Below, in pieces: positions 37,206 to 46,540 of a DNA stretch of 64,000 bases. Source of the DNA: Treponema sp. (GTDB taxonomy: Bacteria > Spirochaetota > Spirochaetia > Treponematales > Treponemataceae); contig JAKSTN010000009.1 of the NCBI GenBank assembly GCA_024402535.1, positions 1 through 64,000 of the forward strand, in the 5' to 3' direction. Within the stretch, counting starts at the first letter, position 1. The number at the start of each line of letters is the position of its first letter. Under the pieces are notes generated by a model. The model was not told the origin of the DNA. It saw only the letters and a program-made list of their open reading frames with translations, and ran no database searches. The position numbers and the translations under genes were made by a program.

Positions 37206-37220
37206 ATAAAAATCCTTTTT

Positions 37221-37853
37221 TTAGTTCAAGGCAATTCCAGAGCCTTTAATGGTAATATCTTTGTCTGCGTTGATATCTAGACCTTTTGAAACTTTTGTCT
37301 GGAATTGTTCTGTAGAAATATTCATCTGTTTTGATGAAGTAATATCAATTTCTTCTGCATTTATTGAAAGGTTTGCTTTAGCAGTAATCTGAATGTCATT
37401 TTCTGTTTCAAGATTAATCATTTCGTCTTCTGCAGAAAATTCAAATCTCGATTTTCCATCAGATGAAATTAACTGAATTTTTTCTTTTGAATCAGTGTCA
37501 TCCAGAATAATCATATTGCCTGAACGCGACTTTATAAAATGAAGACTGTTCTTTCCGTCTTGATTTAAATCTGCATCTCCATTTTCCCCAGACTCTGGAG
37601 GTTTGACTTCGTTTGACCAAACTGAACCAATTACACAGTAAGATTTTGTGGAATCATCAAGGCATACAACAAGAACTTGTTCATCTATATCGGGAAGGGA
37701 ATAGATTCCGTTATCGTTACCTGCTGAAAAAGAAAGAACAGGAATCCAGTCCGATACAACTTCATCTTCATTAGAGAATGTTACCTTAACTCTATGCAGA
37801 TTATCAGGATCCTGATTATCGCTAATTTTAGCCATAAATACTTTTTTAATCAT
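37221..37853 (-). CDS. gpV/gp5-like baseplate spike protein
   Basis: A 210-residue protein starting with a phage baseplate-V OB-fold (KVFMAKISDNQDPDNLHRVKVTF, read in two parts), with the DEQVLVVCLDDSTKSYCVIGSVW segment near 60-85 and a long C-terminal beta-helix (INLETENDIQI, ANLSINAEEIDI, and so on). This is the plan of a short central spike. A larger VgrG-like spike is at 52469. It is the first gene of the leftward CIS arm; no clear Shine-Dalgarno precedes the start. Confidence 0.85.
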   Translation of the reverse strand: MIKKVFMAKISDNQDPDNLHRVKVTFSNEDEVVSDWIPVLSFSAGNDNGIYSLPDIDEQVLVVCLDDSTKSYCVIGSVWSNEVKPPESGENGDADLNQDGKNSLHFIKSRSGNMIILDDTDSKEKIQLISSDGKSRFEFSAEDEMINLETENDIQITAKANLSINAEEIDITSSKQMNISTEQFQTKVSKGLDINADKDITIKGSGIALN

Positions 37854-37985
37854 ATTTTTGTTTTAACACGAAAGTAAAAAAAAATCAAATTATCAAAAGT
37901 AAAAAAATAAGAAAATAAATAACTTGATTTTTATAAAATGATGGTTTAAAGTTTTTATAAATAAAAAGTTTGGATATATAAAAGT
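37854..37985. promoter_or_regulatory. Divergent control region of the two CIS arms
   Basis: This is a 132-base, very A+T-rich gap between head-to-head CIS arms. It holds several A- and T-tracts but no convincing -35/-10 pair. TATATA/TATAAA (37975-37982) lies just upstream of the gp25 ATG. Neither divergent start codon has a recognisable Shine-Dalgarno. Confidence 0.45.
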
Positions 37986-38408
37986 ATGAATAGGAATATC
38001 CTTGGAAGAGGTTGGGGATTTCCTGTATGTGTAGATGTACATGGTAATATCGCGACCTCTAGTTATGAAAAAAGTATTGAAGAGTCTATCAGAATTATTC
38101 TCAACACCACACCCGGTGAGCGTGTTATGCATCCTGACTTTGGATGCAAGATAAACGAAATCATCTTCTTTCCTAATTCTTCCAAAACAGTTTCACTTGC
38201 TATTCATTACATCGAAGAAGCTATTGTAAAATGGGAACCTCGTGTAATTTTAAAGTCTGTTACAGGAACCCCCGATCCAGATAATCCCGTAAAAATCAAT
38301 ATTAATATTGATTATGAGATTCGATCGGTAAACACCTTCTTTAACATGGTATATCCATTCTATTTGGAAAGAGGTGAAAGTGATTCCCAAAATCAATTTG
38401 GACGATAG
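37986..38408 (+). CDS. GPW/gp25-family baseplate wedge protein
   Basis: A 140-residue protein with the gp25 hallmarks: ILGRGWGFPV near the N-terminus, SIEESIRIILNTTPGERVMHPDFGCKINEIIF (in blocks: IILNTTPGERVMHPDFG), and an acidic, beta-rich C-terminus. gp25/TssE nucleates sheath assembly at the baseplate. It is the first gene of the rightward CIS arm and overlaps the next gene. Confidence 0.9.
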   Translation: MNRNILGRGWGFPVCVDVHGNIATSSYEKSIEESIRIILNTTPGERVMHPDFGCKINEIIFFPNSSKTVSLAIHYIEEAIVKWEPRVILKSVTGTPDPDNPVKININIDYEIRSVNTFFNMVYPFYLERGESDSQNQFGR

Positions 38409-41334
38409 AACGTTCGATGACATATTTAATGATGCTTTAAAATTAATTCCTCGTTATTGCCCGGAATGGACAAATCATAATACTTCTGATCCGGGTATCA
38501 CGTTGTTGGAGCTCTTTTCCTGGATGACGGAAATGACGATATACCGTCTAAATAAAGTTCCAGCAAAAACCTACTTATCACTTCTTGAATTAATGGGATT
38601 ATCCCTAGTTACCCCCCAAAGTGCAAAAACCATTGTTCAATTCTTTCCAGTAGAAGGAATCAAACGAAACATAGATATAAAAGCTGGAACACAAATTGCA
38701 GCCGCAGTAAGTGATGCAGCAGATATAATTTTTGAGACTGAAAAAAATATTACAGTTAATAATTCAAAGCTTGTAAGTTGTGTAAACAGATATAAAGAAA
38801 GCCTGACTGAAAATATCGAAAATGAAAAAATAAATGAGTTCTCTTTATTTGAATCTAAGAATTCTGTTGAGCATGTATTATATATAGCATCAGATAGTTT
38901 TAAGTATCTGGTAAATGATCATTATGTACAAGTTGAAATAACACCTGTTCAAGATATTGTTAAAGAAAGTGATCAGTTTGTTCGTCATGTATTCTGGGAA
39001 TTTTGGGATGGCGAAAAATGGAGTGTTTTAAAAACTTCATCTTCGGTAAATAATATCAGAGAAAAAGATAACGTTGTTTATATCCATGGAAATATTCCGA
39101 TTGCTGAAACTGAAGTTCAAGGAAAGAATGGTTATTGGATTAGAGCCGTACTTTCTGATGTTCCTGAAAATAAATCAGCCCTTTCTACAAAAGCAATTAA
39201 GTTGAAAACTATTTTTGGTGGAAAGGGATTTGCACCGGATACTTGTGTTACAAATAATAACAGTAAGTATTCTATGGTTGATATGAATACATCATTCAGA
39301 ATGTTTTCGGACACACCTGAATACAATGAAAGTTTTTATATTTGTGCCGATGATATATTCAAAAATAAAAAAGTAAATGTTCAATTAGATTTTGCATTTA
39401 GTGAGACCCATGTAAAAACTGATGATAATAAAAATGCTATTTTTGCCTATGAGTATTGGAACGGTTTTGATTGGACAAGAATTTCTAAAGATGCAAATTT
39501 TATAGATGGCACGTTTAATTTGAAACAGTCGGGAACTGTTTCGTTTGTAGTTCCAGATGATTTGTCTTTAGTTGATGTAAACAATGAAGAGCATTATTGG
39601 ATTCGAGTTCGTCTTGTAACAAAAGACTTTGCTACAGGGGGTGCTTATGTTAAAGATGAAAATGACAATTGGATCTGGAAATTTACATCTAAGGTTCAAA
39701 CTCCTGAGATTGCAAAAATCAGAATAAAATATGAATCCCTTTGTTTACCTCCAGAAATTTGTTATACATCTAGTAATTTCCAATGGAAAAAGCAAGAAAA
39801 TTTATTAAAAGTAGATTCTGAAAAAGATGTTACTTTATTTAATTTAGATAAAAATGATTTTCCATCTTTATATATGGGTTTCAGTGAAAAATTTCCAGAT
39901 GGCGAAGCATCACTTTATTTTAGAATGCGCGAAAGTGTTGGACAGCCTGTTAGAAATGTATTTGAAGATTTTAAACAGCCAGCACTTTTTTATACAAAAT
40001 CAAATAGAGGTATAAATCTTCTTTGGGAATATTTTGACGGTAAAGAATGGAGAACTCTTTCAATTAGCGATAAAACAGACTCATTTCATCAGTCAGGCTT
40101 TGTTGATTTCGTGGTTCCTGATGATATGAACCTTTCGCAAAATTTTGGAAAAGAATTATATTGGATACGAGTCTCACTCATTTCTGGAAGTTTTGAAAAA
40201 ATACCCCAGGTACAGGATATTCTTCTAAACTCTGTTTATGTAAAAAATGAAAAAACATATCAAAATGAAATTTTAGGTTCTGGTACTGGAGCTCCAGGGC
40301 AGTCGGTTTTTGTTTCACATAAAGATATATTAAAAGGTTCTGAATTATATGTGGATGAAGGATCTGTTCCGTCCGCAAATGAACTTGAAAAAATAAAAGC
40401 AGATGTTTCTGGTGAACCATATTTTATTGAAGGTGAAAAAGTTTGGATTCGTTATACAGAAGTAGAAAATTTTTATGCATCAAATGCTTTTTCAAGACAT
40501 TATGTAATTGATTATTCGACTGGAAAAATTCAATTTGGTGATGGAGCAAAAGGTGTAAATCCTCCTAAAGGTAAATTCAACATTATGATGAAGAGTTATC
40601 ATACTGGTGGGGGTACCATAGGAAATGTTGCTAAAAATACAATTCAAGGACTTTTACAGGGAATTCCATTTATTTCTGGTTGTACGAATCCATTCCCTGC
40701 AGAAGGTGGTTCTGATATGGAATCTGTGGAGAGTTTAAAATCTCGTGCTGCAGGAGCATTTAAAAGTTTACAGCGTGCAGTAACAACAGAAGATTTTCAA
40801 TGGCTTGCAATGGAAGCATCTTCAAGTGTTAGCAGAGCTTATTGTCTTAAAAATAGAAATGATAAAAACGAAATTGTTACAGTGATTATTCCTGTAAGGC
40901 CTTCGGGAATAGATTATACAACAAAATTGTTGCCTTCCAGAGAACTTGTCCGTAGAGTAAAAGAGTTCCTTGATGACAGAAAAATAGTGGGTACTCCTAT
41001 ATGTGTTCAAGGACCTATTTATAAAGATTTTAATGTGACTCTTTCTTTGACATTCAAAAGTGATGTATTCGATGAAGGAAAGATAAAGCAGAAAATTGAA
41101 CATACATTAAGGGTTTATTTTGACAGTCTTGAGGGAGAAAATGGAAAAGGCTGGTCATTTGGGAAAGAAATAACAGTTGGATCTGTTTTGAAGCAGCTTG
41201 AAAAAATAAATGAAATTCTTTCTGTAAATGCTGTAGAAGTTTTTGATATGGATGCAAATGTTCAGGTAGAAAAGATTCTTCTGAAAGAGCAAGAACTTCC
41301 ATTTCTAAATAAAGTAGTTATCGAGAAGAGGTAA
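38380..41334 (+). CDS. Baseplate J/gp6-like wedge protein
   Basis: A 984-residue protein. The N-terminus (IPKINLDDRTFDDIF, then PRYCPEWTNHNTSDPGITLLELFSWM) is the standard opening of CIS baseplate wedge proteins. Long beta-rich middle domains follow, with repeated EYWNGFDW/EYFDGKEW-type motifs. The C-terminus (TTEDFQWLAMEASSSVSRAYC, then KEFLDDRKIVGTPI) is baseplate J-like. I prefer the GTG at 38380 because GAGG lies five bases upstream; a GTG at 38374 is also in frame. Confidence 0.88.
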   Translation: MIPKINLDDRTFDDIFNDALKLIPRYCPEWTNHNTSDPGITLLELFSWMTEMTIYRLNKVPAKTYLSLLELMGLSLVTPQSAKTIVQFFPVEGIKRNIDIKAGTQIAAAVSDAADIIFETEKNITVNNSKLVSCVNRYKESLTENIENEKINEFSLFESKNSVEHVLYIASDSFKYLVNDHYVQVEITPVQDIVKESDQFVRHVFWEFWDGEKWSVLKTSSSVNNIREKDNVVYIHGNIPIAETEVQGKNGYWIRAVLSDVPENKSALSTKAIKLKTIFGGKGFAPDTCVTNNNSKYSMVDMNTSFRMFSDTPEYNESFYICADDIFKNKKVNVQLDFAFSETHVKTDDNKNAIFAYEYWNGFDWTRISKDANFIDGTFNLKQSGTVSFVVPDDLSLVDVNNEEHYWIRVRLVTKDFATGGAYVKDENDNWIWKFTSKVQTPEIAKIRIKYESLCLPPEICYTSSNFQWKKQENLLKVDSEKDVTLFNLDKNDFPSLYMGFSEKFPDGEASLYFRMRESVGQPVRNVFEDFKQPALFYTKSNRGINLLWEYFDGKEWRTLSISDKTDSFHQSGFVDFVVPDDMNLSQNFGKELYWIRVSLISGSFEKIPQVQDILLNSVYVKNEKTYQNEILGSGTGAPGQSVFVSHKDILKGSELYVDEGSVPSANELEKIKADVSGEPYFIEGEKVWIRYTEVENFYASNAFSRHYVIDYSTGKIQFGDGAKGVNPPKGKFNIMMKSYHTGGGTIGNVAKNTIQGLLQGIPFISGCTNPFPAEGGSDMESVESLKSRAAGAFKSLQRAVTTEDFQWLAMEASSSVSRAYCLKNRNDKNEIVTVIIPVRPSGIDYTTKLLPSRELVRRVKEFLDDRKIVGTPICVQGPIYKDFNVTLSLTFKSDVFDEGKIKQKIEHTLRVYFDSLEGENGKGWSFGKEITVGSVLKQLEKINEILSVNAVEVFDMDANVQVEKILLKEQELPFLNKVVIEKR

Positions 41335-41339
41335 TTTAA

Positions 41340-41849
41340 TTGCAGTCCGATTTATTCAAATACGCAATAGAAACAATTAAAAACGCTCTCAAAGAAAATG
41401 CTGGTGGCAAATATGATGTGGTTGAAGGATTTTCGGATCAAGGAAAAAATCAGATTCGGTTATCGGTAGCAGATATTTTCCAGAGCACGAATGATAAAAC
41501 TGGGCAGAGAATTATTGTCGATGAGATTCGTTATGAAGTTCCTGCGGAGTTTGTTATGGTCTTAAGAATATCATTTGCCGGAAAATCTTTAGAAGATGTT
41601 CTTTCCAATCTTGGTTTTGTGGCGGTTTATTTCAAAGACCATAATTTTTTCGAATGTGGTGAATATAACTGGCATGGAAATGAAATAAATAAATTTTTTC
41701 TTGAACCAATCGTTCGAAGAGAAATTGTGAACAACAATAATGGATATTTATATCTCGATTATAGATTAGAACTTCATCTCAACTCTGTCAAAGAAGAGAA
41801 ATTCGTTAGAGTTGAAAAGAAGGTTCTTAGTAGTAATCAGATAAAATAA
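41340..41849 (+). CDS. Possible tail terminator/cap protein (Pvc16/DUF4255-like)
   Basis: A 169-residue protein. The N-terminal helix (DLFKYAIETIKNALKE) and later PAEFVMVLRISFAGKSLEDVLSNLGFVAVYF segment, in the order helix, beta, helix, loosely match Afp16/Pvc16 N-domains that cap sheath and tube. Similarity is weak, and position next to the sheath gene is the main support. The start is TTG at 41340, with AGAGG eight bases upstream. Confidence 0.5.
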   Translation: MQSDLFKYAIETIKNALKENAGGKYDVVEGFSDQGKNQIRLSVADIFQSTNDKTGQRIIVDEIRYEVPAEFVMVLRISFAGKSLEDVLSNLGFVAVYFKDHNFFECGEYNWHGNEINKFFLEPIVRREIVNNNNGYLYLDYRLELHLNSVKEEKFVRVEKKVLSSNQIK

Positions 41850-41894
41850 ATAAAAAAGTCATTTTTTAATGATAAAAAAGATAAGGAGTGATGA

Positions 41895-43133
41895 ATGCCT
41901 AATTATCAAACACCTGGCGTTTACGTCGAAGAAATTGAAAGTGGTTCAAAGCCAATTGAAGCTGGAGCCACAAACATTGTTGGTTTTCTTGGAATTGCTG
42001 AGAAAGGACCTGTAAATCAGGCTACTCTTGTAACAAACTGGACTCAGTATACTAAGATTTTTGGAGGCCTTCACGAAGGTGGATGGTTAGGTCATGGTGT
42101 ATACCAGTTCTTCCAGAATGGTGGAACAAAATGTTACATTAATAACCTTGCCGAACCAAAAGCTAAAAAAGCCGAAGCACCTGCTGCCGATAAAGCACCT
42201 GCAAAAGAAGGTGATAAAGCACCTGCAAAAGATGCAGCTCAGGAAAAGGCTCCTTTTGAAGTAAAGAATCCTGAAAATATTGCTAAGCTTATTATTGGAA
42301 AAGATGAAGGAATCGGAAAGAAGAGTGGATTATTCCTTTTTGATGAAATTCAGGATATTTCTCTTATCTGTGCTCCTGGTGTAACTGACCCTGCAGCTCA
42401 GGATGCTATTTTAACTCATTGTGAAAAAAACAGATTCCGTTTTGCAGTATTGGATTCACCAGAAACACTGGAAGGTGGAATTGATACAATGCCAATGCCT
42501 CGTGACTCAATCATGGGTGCTTACTACTTCCCATGGGTACAGATGTACGACATGGTTGCTGATCAGAATATTTATGCTCCTCCAAGTGGTGGTGTTTGTG
42601 GTATTTATGGACGTGTTGATGGTACTCGTGGTGTTCATAAAGCTCCTGCAAATGAATTGTTTAAAACAGCTCTTGGTCTTAAATATAATCTTACAGATGC
42701 TGAACAGGAACTTCTTAATCCAAAAGGAATTAACTGTATTCGTGATTTCCCAGGACGTGGAATTCGTGTATGGGGAGCTCGTACAATCAGTTCAAATCCT
42801 GAATGGCGTTATGTAAACGTAAGACGTCTGTTCTGTATGGTAGAACAGGCTCTTCAGAATGGTACAAACTGGGTTGTTTTTGAACCTAACACAAGAGATC
42901 TTTGGAAGAAGATCACTCGTAACATTACATCATTCCTTCTGAACGTATGGAAGTCTGGTGCTCTTTTTGGAGATTCTCCAGAAGAAGCATTCTATGTTCG
43001 TTGTGATGATGAATTGAACCCACCAGAATCAATTGATGCTGGCTATGTTGTTATCGAATTGGGTCTTGCACCAGCAAAACCTGCTGAATTTGTAGTATTC
43101 AGAGTTTCTCAGAAAACTCTTGGAGACGAATAA
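41895..43133 (+). CDS. Contractile sheath protein 1
   Basis: A 412-residue phage-tail-sheath-family protein. The N-terminus TPGVYVEEIESGSKPIEA and the GPVN/FGGL motifs are typical of sheath domain I. Late motifs are GARTISSNPEWRYVNVRRL and CDDELNPPESIDAG, ending APAKPAEFVVFRV, where the C-terminal arm interlocks subunits. An Ala/Lys/Pro-rich insert (residues 87-124) lies between strands and is probably exposed. A strong AAGGAG precedes the ATG. It is followed by a tube gene 19 bases later. A second, longer sheath is at 49591. Confidence 0.95.
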   Translation: MPNYQTPGVYVEEIESGSKPIEAGATNIVGFLGIAEKGPVNQATLVTNWTQYTKIFGGLHEGGWLGHGVYQFFQNGGTKCYINNLAEPKAKKAEAPAADKAPAKEGDKAPAKDAAQEKAPFEVKNPENIAKLIIGKDEGIGKKSGLFLFDEIQDISLICAPGVTDPAAQDAILTHCEKNRFRFAVLDSPETLEGGIDTMPMPRDSIMGAYYFPWVQMYDMVADQNIYAPPSGGVCGIYGRVDGTRGVHKAPANELFKTALGLKYNLTDAEQELLNPKGINCIRDFPGRGIRVWGARTISSNPEWRYVNVRRLFCMVEQALQNGTNWVVFEPNTRDLWKKITRNITSFLLNVWKSGALFGDSPEEAFYVRCDDELNPPESIDAGYVVIELGLAPAKPAEFVVFRVSQKTLGDE

Positions 43134-43151
43134 AAATTATAGGGGGATAAG

Positions 43152-43580
43152 ATGGCTGATTATTTACCAACAACCAAAGCTTATTTCAAAGTTGAAGTAG
43201 ACGGAATCGATTACGGTAACTTCGTATCTATTTCTGGTCTTGGAGCTACTGCCGAAGTATCTGATGATATGGGTGGTATGGACAAAAACCCACGTAAGGT
43301 AGTAGGAAAAGTAAAGTACGATACAGTAAAACTCGTTCGTAACGCTGACCCACGTGATAAGGTTCTTAAAGAATGGTGGAAAACTGTAGAACGCGGAAAC
43401 CCAGAACAGAAATCTGTTTCTATCGTATTTATGGATCGCGATGGTGTTTCAGAAATTCAGAGACGTAACCTTTACAATTGCGTTCCATGTGGTTGGACAA
43501 TGTCTGATTTAGGTAGTTCAGAAACAGGTGTAATTCAGGAAACTATTTCACTCGTTTACGAAAACGCTGATTGGGCTTAA
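43152..43580 (+). CDS. Inner tube protein 1
   Basis: A 142-residue Hcp/gp19-like tube protein. The start (TKAYFKVEVDGIDYGNFVSISGLG) and the C-terminal SETGVIQETISLVYENADW (in blocks) fit the tube fold, with the DKVLKEWWKTVERGN helix in between. It assembles into the hexameric tube inside the sheath. A GGGGG-rich Shine-Dalgarno lies seven bases before the ATG. It forms a pair with sheath 1. Confidence 0.9.
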   Translation: MADYLPTTKAYFKVEVDGIDYGNFVSISGLGATAEVSDDMGGMDKNPRKVVGKVKYDTVKLVRNADPRDKVLKEWWKTVERGNPEQKSVSIVFMDRDGVSEIQRRNLYNCVPCGWTMSDLGSSETGVIQETISLVYENADWA

Positions 43581-43597
43581 TCAATAAGGGGTACTGT

Positions 43598-44896
43598 ATG
43601 AAATTATGTAAAAAACTTATATCTTCATTTTTGTTTGCATTATGTTTATGCAGTACTTCTTTTTCTGCAGATTTGGGAGGTTTGTCAATTCCTGAATCTG
43701 CAGATACGGTTCCTATCCAGGAAAGATATGATGCTCTTTCTGAAGTTGTACCTTCATATATAATGCTTCAATCAGATGGAACAGGAAATATTTCTCAGGA
43801 AGTATTGGAAGCAATTTCAGATAAATTGAATAGAGAAATGGTTTATACAGAGAAACTTAAGCCGGTTTCTTTGGATAAATGGCTTATAGGAAAGTATGGC
43901 TTAGAAAAAGAAGTTAGCATAGATAATTTTATTGCAGCTCTTGCAGATGAACGATACCCGATAAATGTAACAGGTGTTTGTAAACCATATGTTTTTCAAA
44001 ACAGTGAGGGATATGCAATAACCCTGTCGTTTTATCGTTTCTCAGATGGTGGATACCCGATTATCGTATTTAGAAATTTAAAAACATTAAGTGAGTGTTC
44101 TTATGCCTTACGAGCAATGCTTAATGAATATATAAGCATTATTGAAGAGAAAACATATACTCTATACCAGAAGAAAAAAGTAATTGTAAAACCTTTTTTG
44201 TTGGAAAGTAGAAAATATATAGGACAGACAGGCGGAGATTTTGATTACATTCCTTCAACATTTATTGAACAGGATGGAGTAACAATTCGTACAACAGATG
44301 ATTATTTTAGCAAAATGCTGGCATATTCTTTATATTCTACGGAAATGGTAAATGCCATGGCTGCAAATAATATTACTGAATATGTTAATCAAGATTTTAA
44401 TAATTATAATTCTGCAGATTTTTATATCGAAGGACGAGTTCAATTAACTGATCAGATTAATATTTTTCATATTTCATTATTTGATGCAAAAACAAAATCT
44501 TTTATTCAGGAAGTTAAATTTTTCAGTTCTGATTTCTCTTTGTCAGGTTTGATTAATGTATATCACAATATTATTTATTCGCTGGCAGAAAATATATTTG
44601 GAAAAGGAAATTACGGTGTCGCTCCTGATATTTCAGCCCCTGGACAGGGTTTTTATTTGAATCACATTTTCTTAGGATGGGATTCACTTTCTAAAGTTGT
44701 TTTACCAAGAGGAAAACATATTGTATACACCGGTAGTTATTACCGACAAGATTCAAATTATGAAGTTAGTAATAAAAATAAAGCAACAGATATAAATGGA
44801 AATCTTTATAGAAGTTTCTTTTTGTTTTTGGATGAAAGAAACTGGCTGTTCAGAGGAAAAGATGGAGAACGTGTATGGAATTTGTTAGAAAAATAA
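43598..44896 (+). CDS. Exported CIS-locus protein, PEGA/CsgG-like features possible
   Basis: A 432-residue protein with signal peptide MKLCKKLISSFLFALCLC, cleaved near SFSA. I chose the ATG at 43598 because AAGGGG lies upstream; the TTG at 43571 would be longer and lack a signal-like start. The middle has alternating strand/helix with KVIVKPFLLES and ADFYIEGRVQLTDQ, faintly like TolB/CsgG-type domains. A C-terminal YLNHIFLGW/VVLPRGKHIV stretch is faintly PEGA-like. Function is unknown. Secreted proteins are rare in free eCIS loci, so this may be an envelope component. Confidence 0.75.
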   Translation: MKLCKKLISSFLFALCLCSTSFSADLGGLSIPESADTVPIQERYDALSEVVPSYIMLQSDGTGNISQEVLEAISDKLNREMVYTEKLKPVSLDKWLIGKYGLEKEVSIDNFIAALADERYPINVTGVCKPYVFQNSEGYAITLSFYRFSDGGYPIIVFRNLKTLSECSYALRAMLNEYISIIEEKTYTLYQKKKVIVKPFLLESRKYIGQTGGDFDYIPSTFIEQDGVTIRTTDDYFSKMLAYSLYSTEMVNAMAANNITEYVNQDFNNYNSADFYIEGRVQLTDQINIFHISLFDAKTKSFIQEVKFFSSDFSLSGLINVYHNIIYSLAENIFGKGNYGVAPDISAPGQGFYLNHIFLGWDSLSKVVLPRGKHIVYTGSYYRQDSNYEVSNKNKATDINGNLYRSFFLFLDERNWLFRGKDGERVWNLLEK

Positions 44897-45318
44897 TAAG
44901 ACTGCTTTGTCTTTCGCTGTTTATATTTTGTATGTACGGCTGTAAATCGGCAGATGTTCAGGCTGCCGATGATTTACTTGTTATTGCAGAATTAACACCT
45001 TTACCAAAATCGGTTCAGTTAAAAAAACAGGTTCTTTATGAACCTATATATGGTTCAATGCGTGTTCTTGAAATTAATATGCAAAATGGAGTTCAGACTG
45101 AACTTACAGCCAGAATTGGGGATTTAAAAACTGGGGTAGAAAAGGGCGTAATCGGAGATATTGCTCCTGATGCAAGTTTTGGTGAAATAATTGGAACATT
45201 TAAAATTACCGCAATCGCAAATGGTTTTGTAGTTTGTAGTATTGAAAATGTAACAAGAAAGATTCCATCTAATGCATATATTCGAGTCGTGGTTGGACAA
45301 AAGATTAAAGAGGATTAA
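44875..45318 (+). CDS. Lipoprotein of the CIS locus
   Basis: A 147-residue lipoprotein with a membrane-spanning signal and lipobox MYGC (C23). The mature part is beta-rich, with a C-terminal GTFKITAIANGFVVC/VVVGQKI segment that resembles small SH3-like domains. It overlaps the exported-protein gene by 22 bases, so the two are translationally coupled and may act together at the outer or inner membrane (inference). Confidence 0.75.
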   Translation: MEFVRKIIRLLCLSLFIFCMYGCKSADVQAADDLLVIAELTPLPKSVQLKKQVLYEPIYGSMRVLEINMQNGVQTELTARIGDLKTGVEKGVIGDIAPDASFGEIIGTFKITAIANGFVVCSIENVTRKIPSNAYIRVVVGQKIKED

Positions 45319-45320
45319 AT

Positions 45321-45728
45321 ATGTCGCACATTTCAAAAATAGATACAAAAATAAAAAATCTGCAAATGCTGAAAAAGGCTCTTGAAGCATTAGAGATGAA
45401 ATATGTTGAAGCTGAAGAAGGACAAAAACTTACCTTACAGGGATATGGTAAAGATGAACAGATTGAGGACTGTATTTTCGAAATAAAAACTGGTTCAAAA
45501 TATAGTATTGGAATTCGTAAAGTTGAAAATGATTATGAAGTTGTTGCTGACTGGTGGGCAATAGAAACATTCACTGGTCAGAAGCAGGATGAAATTATGA
45601 ATAAGATAACAAGACAATATGCCTATGAAACTATTATAGATAAAGTAAAAGATATGGGCTATTCAGTTGTGCAAGAAGATGAAGATACAAAAAATAATAT
45701 TCATCTGACAGTACGAAGGTGGAGTTAA
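45321..45728 (+). CDS. DUF1257 (Ycf35-like) protein
   Basis: A 135-residue protein matching the DUF1257 pattern: MSHISKIDTKIKNLQMLKKAL at the start, a middle with IGIRKVENDYEVVADWW, and TRQYAYETIIDKVKDMGYSVV at the end. Chloroplast and cyanobacterial Ycf35 belong to this family. Function is unknown. Together with the DUF2997-like gene (36999) and the Ycf46-like ATPase (61213) it makes up a known gene association, here inside a CIS locus. Confidence 0.75.
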   Translation: MSHISKIDTKIKNLQMLKKALEALEMKYVEAEEGQKLTLQGYGKDEQIEDCIFEIKTGSKYSIGIRKVENDYEVVADWWAIETFTGQKQDEIMNKITRQYAYETIIDKVKDMGYSVVQEDEDTKNNIHLTVRRWS

Positions 45729-46523
45729 TTGGATTTTGAAAATATCAGGCATTCATGCGTAGGACTGGATGTCTATAGTGCAAAAAATAAAATTCTTTCT
45801 CTTTGTCCGGAACTTTCTGAAGAAGATATTGATATTACATATCAGGAGTCAGAGTATAAACGTTTCATTGTTTTTGACTGCAAACAAGTTAAAAACAAGA
45901 TTATGCTTTATGCAACTTCAAAAAATCCAATCAGAAATCTGCCATCGATTTATCAGGAAAATGATTTCTTACGAAACTTTCTGATGATCTTCCAGCATAT
46001 CAATAATGATATCGCTATAAAAATCGATAACATGAATGAAATGTTCAGACCAATGCATTGTCCTGCAGATTTCTTAGATGTTCTTGCTAACTGGTTTGGA
46101 ATTGATGTAGATCTGTTGGGATCGGAAAATGAAAAACGTCTTCTATTGCAATACGCAATTCCTTTATTCAAATTAAGAGGAACCGCTTTAGGGTTAAAAA
46201 TATATATTTATATTCTTACGGGAATAGTTCCAAAAATTTTGGAAAATTATATTCCATATTCTTCACTTGAAATAATTGATGGAACAAGTGTTTCAAGCAG
46301 TATATTTGAACAAGAGAAAAAAAATGCAGTCTTTACAGTAGCGTTTCCAATTTACCGTGAAGAAATGGATGAAAATTTGTTAAAGAGGTTAACACTTCTT
46401 TTGCAGCAGGAAAAACCTGTAAACACAGATTGTTATATAAGCTTTAAACGAAAAAAAGTAAAACCAAGAAAGAAAACTGTTATTACAGATAAAACCACTG
46501 TAAATACAACATTTGAGTTTTAA
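45729..46523 (+). CDS. Tail protein I (gpI)-like baseplate protein
   Basis: A 264-residue protein. The conserved core is NLPSIYQENDFLRNFLMIFQHI near 78, then PADFLDVLANWFGIDV and QYAIPLFKLRGTALGLKIYI. These match the phage tail protein I family found in CIS baseplates, where it helps attach tail fibres or wedges. The start is TTG at 45729, with GGTGGAG just upstream at the end of the preceding gene. Confidence 0.85.
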   Translation: MDFENIRHSCVGLDVYSAKNKILSLCPELSEEDIDITYQESEYKRFIVFDCKQVKNKIMLYATSKNPIRNLPSIYQENDFLRNFLMIFQHINNDIAIKIDNMNEMFRPMHCPADFLDVLANWFGIDVDLLGSENEKRLLLQYAIPLFKLRGTALGLKIYIYILTGIVPKILENYIPYSSLEIIDGTSVSSSIFEQEKKNAVFTVAFPIYREEMDENLLKRLTLLLQQEKPVNTDCYISFKRKKVKPRKKTVITDKTTVNTTFEF

Positions 46524-46540
46524 TGAGAGGGTAAATAGAA

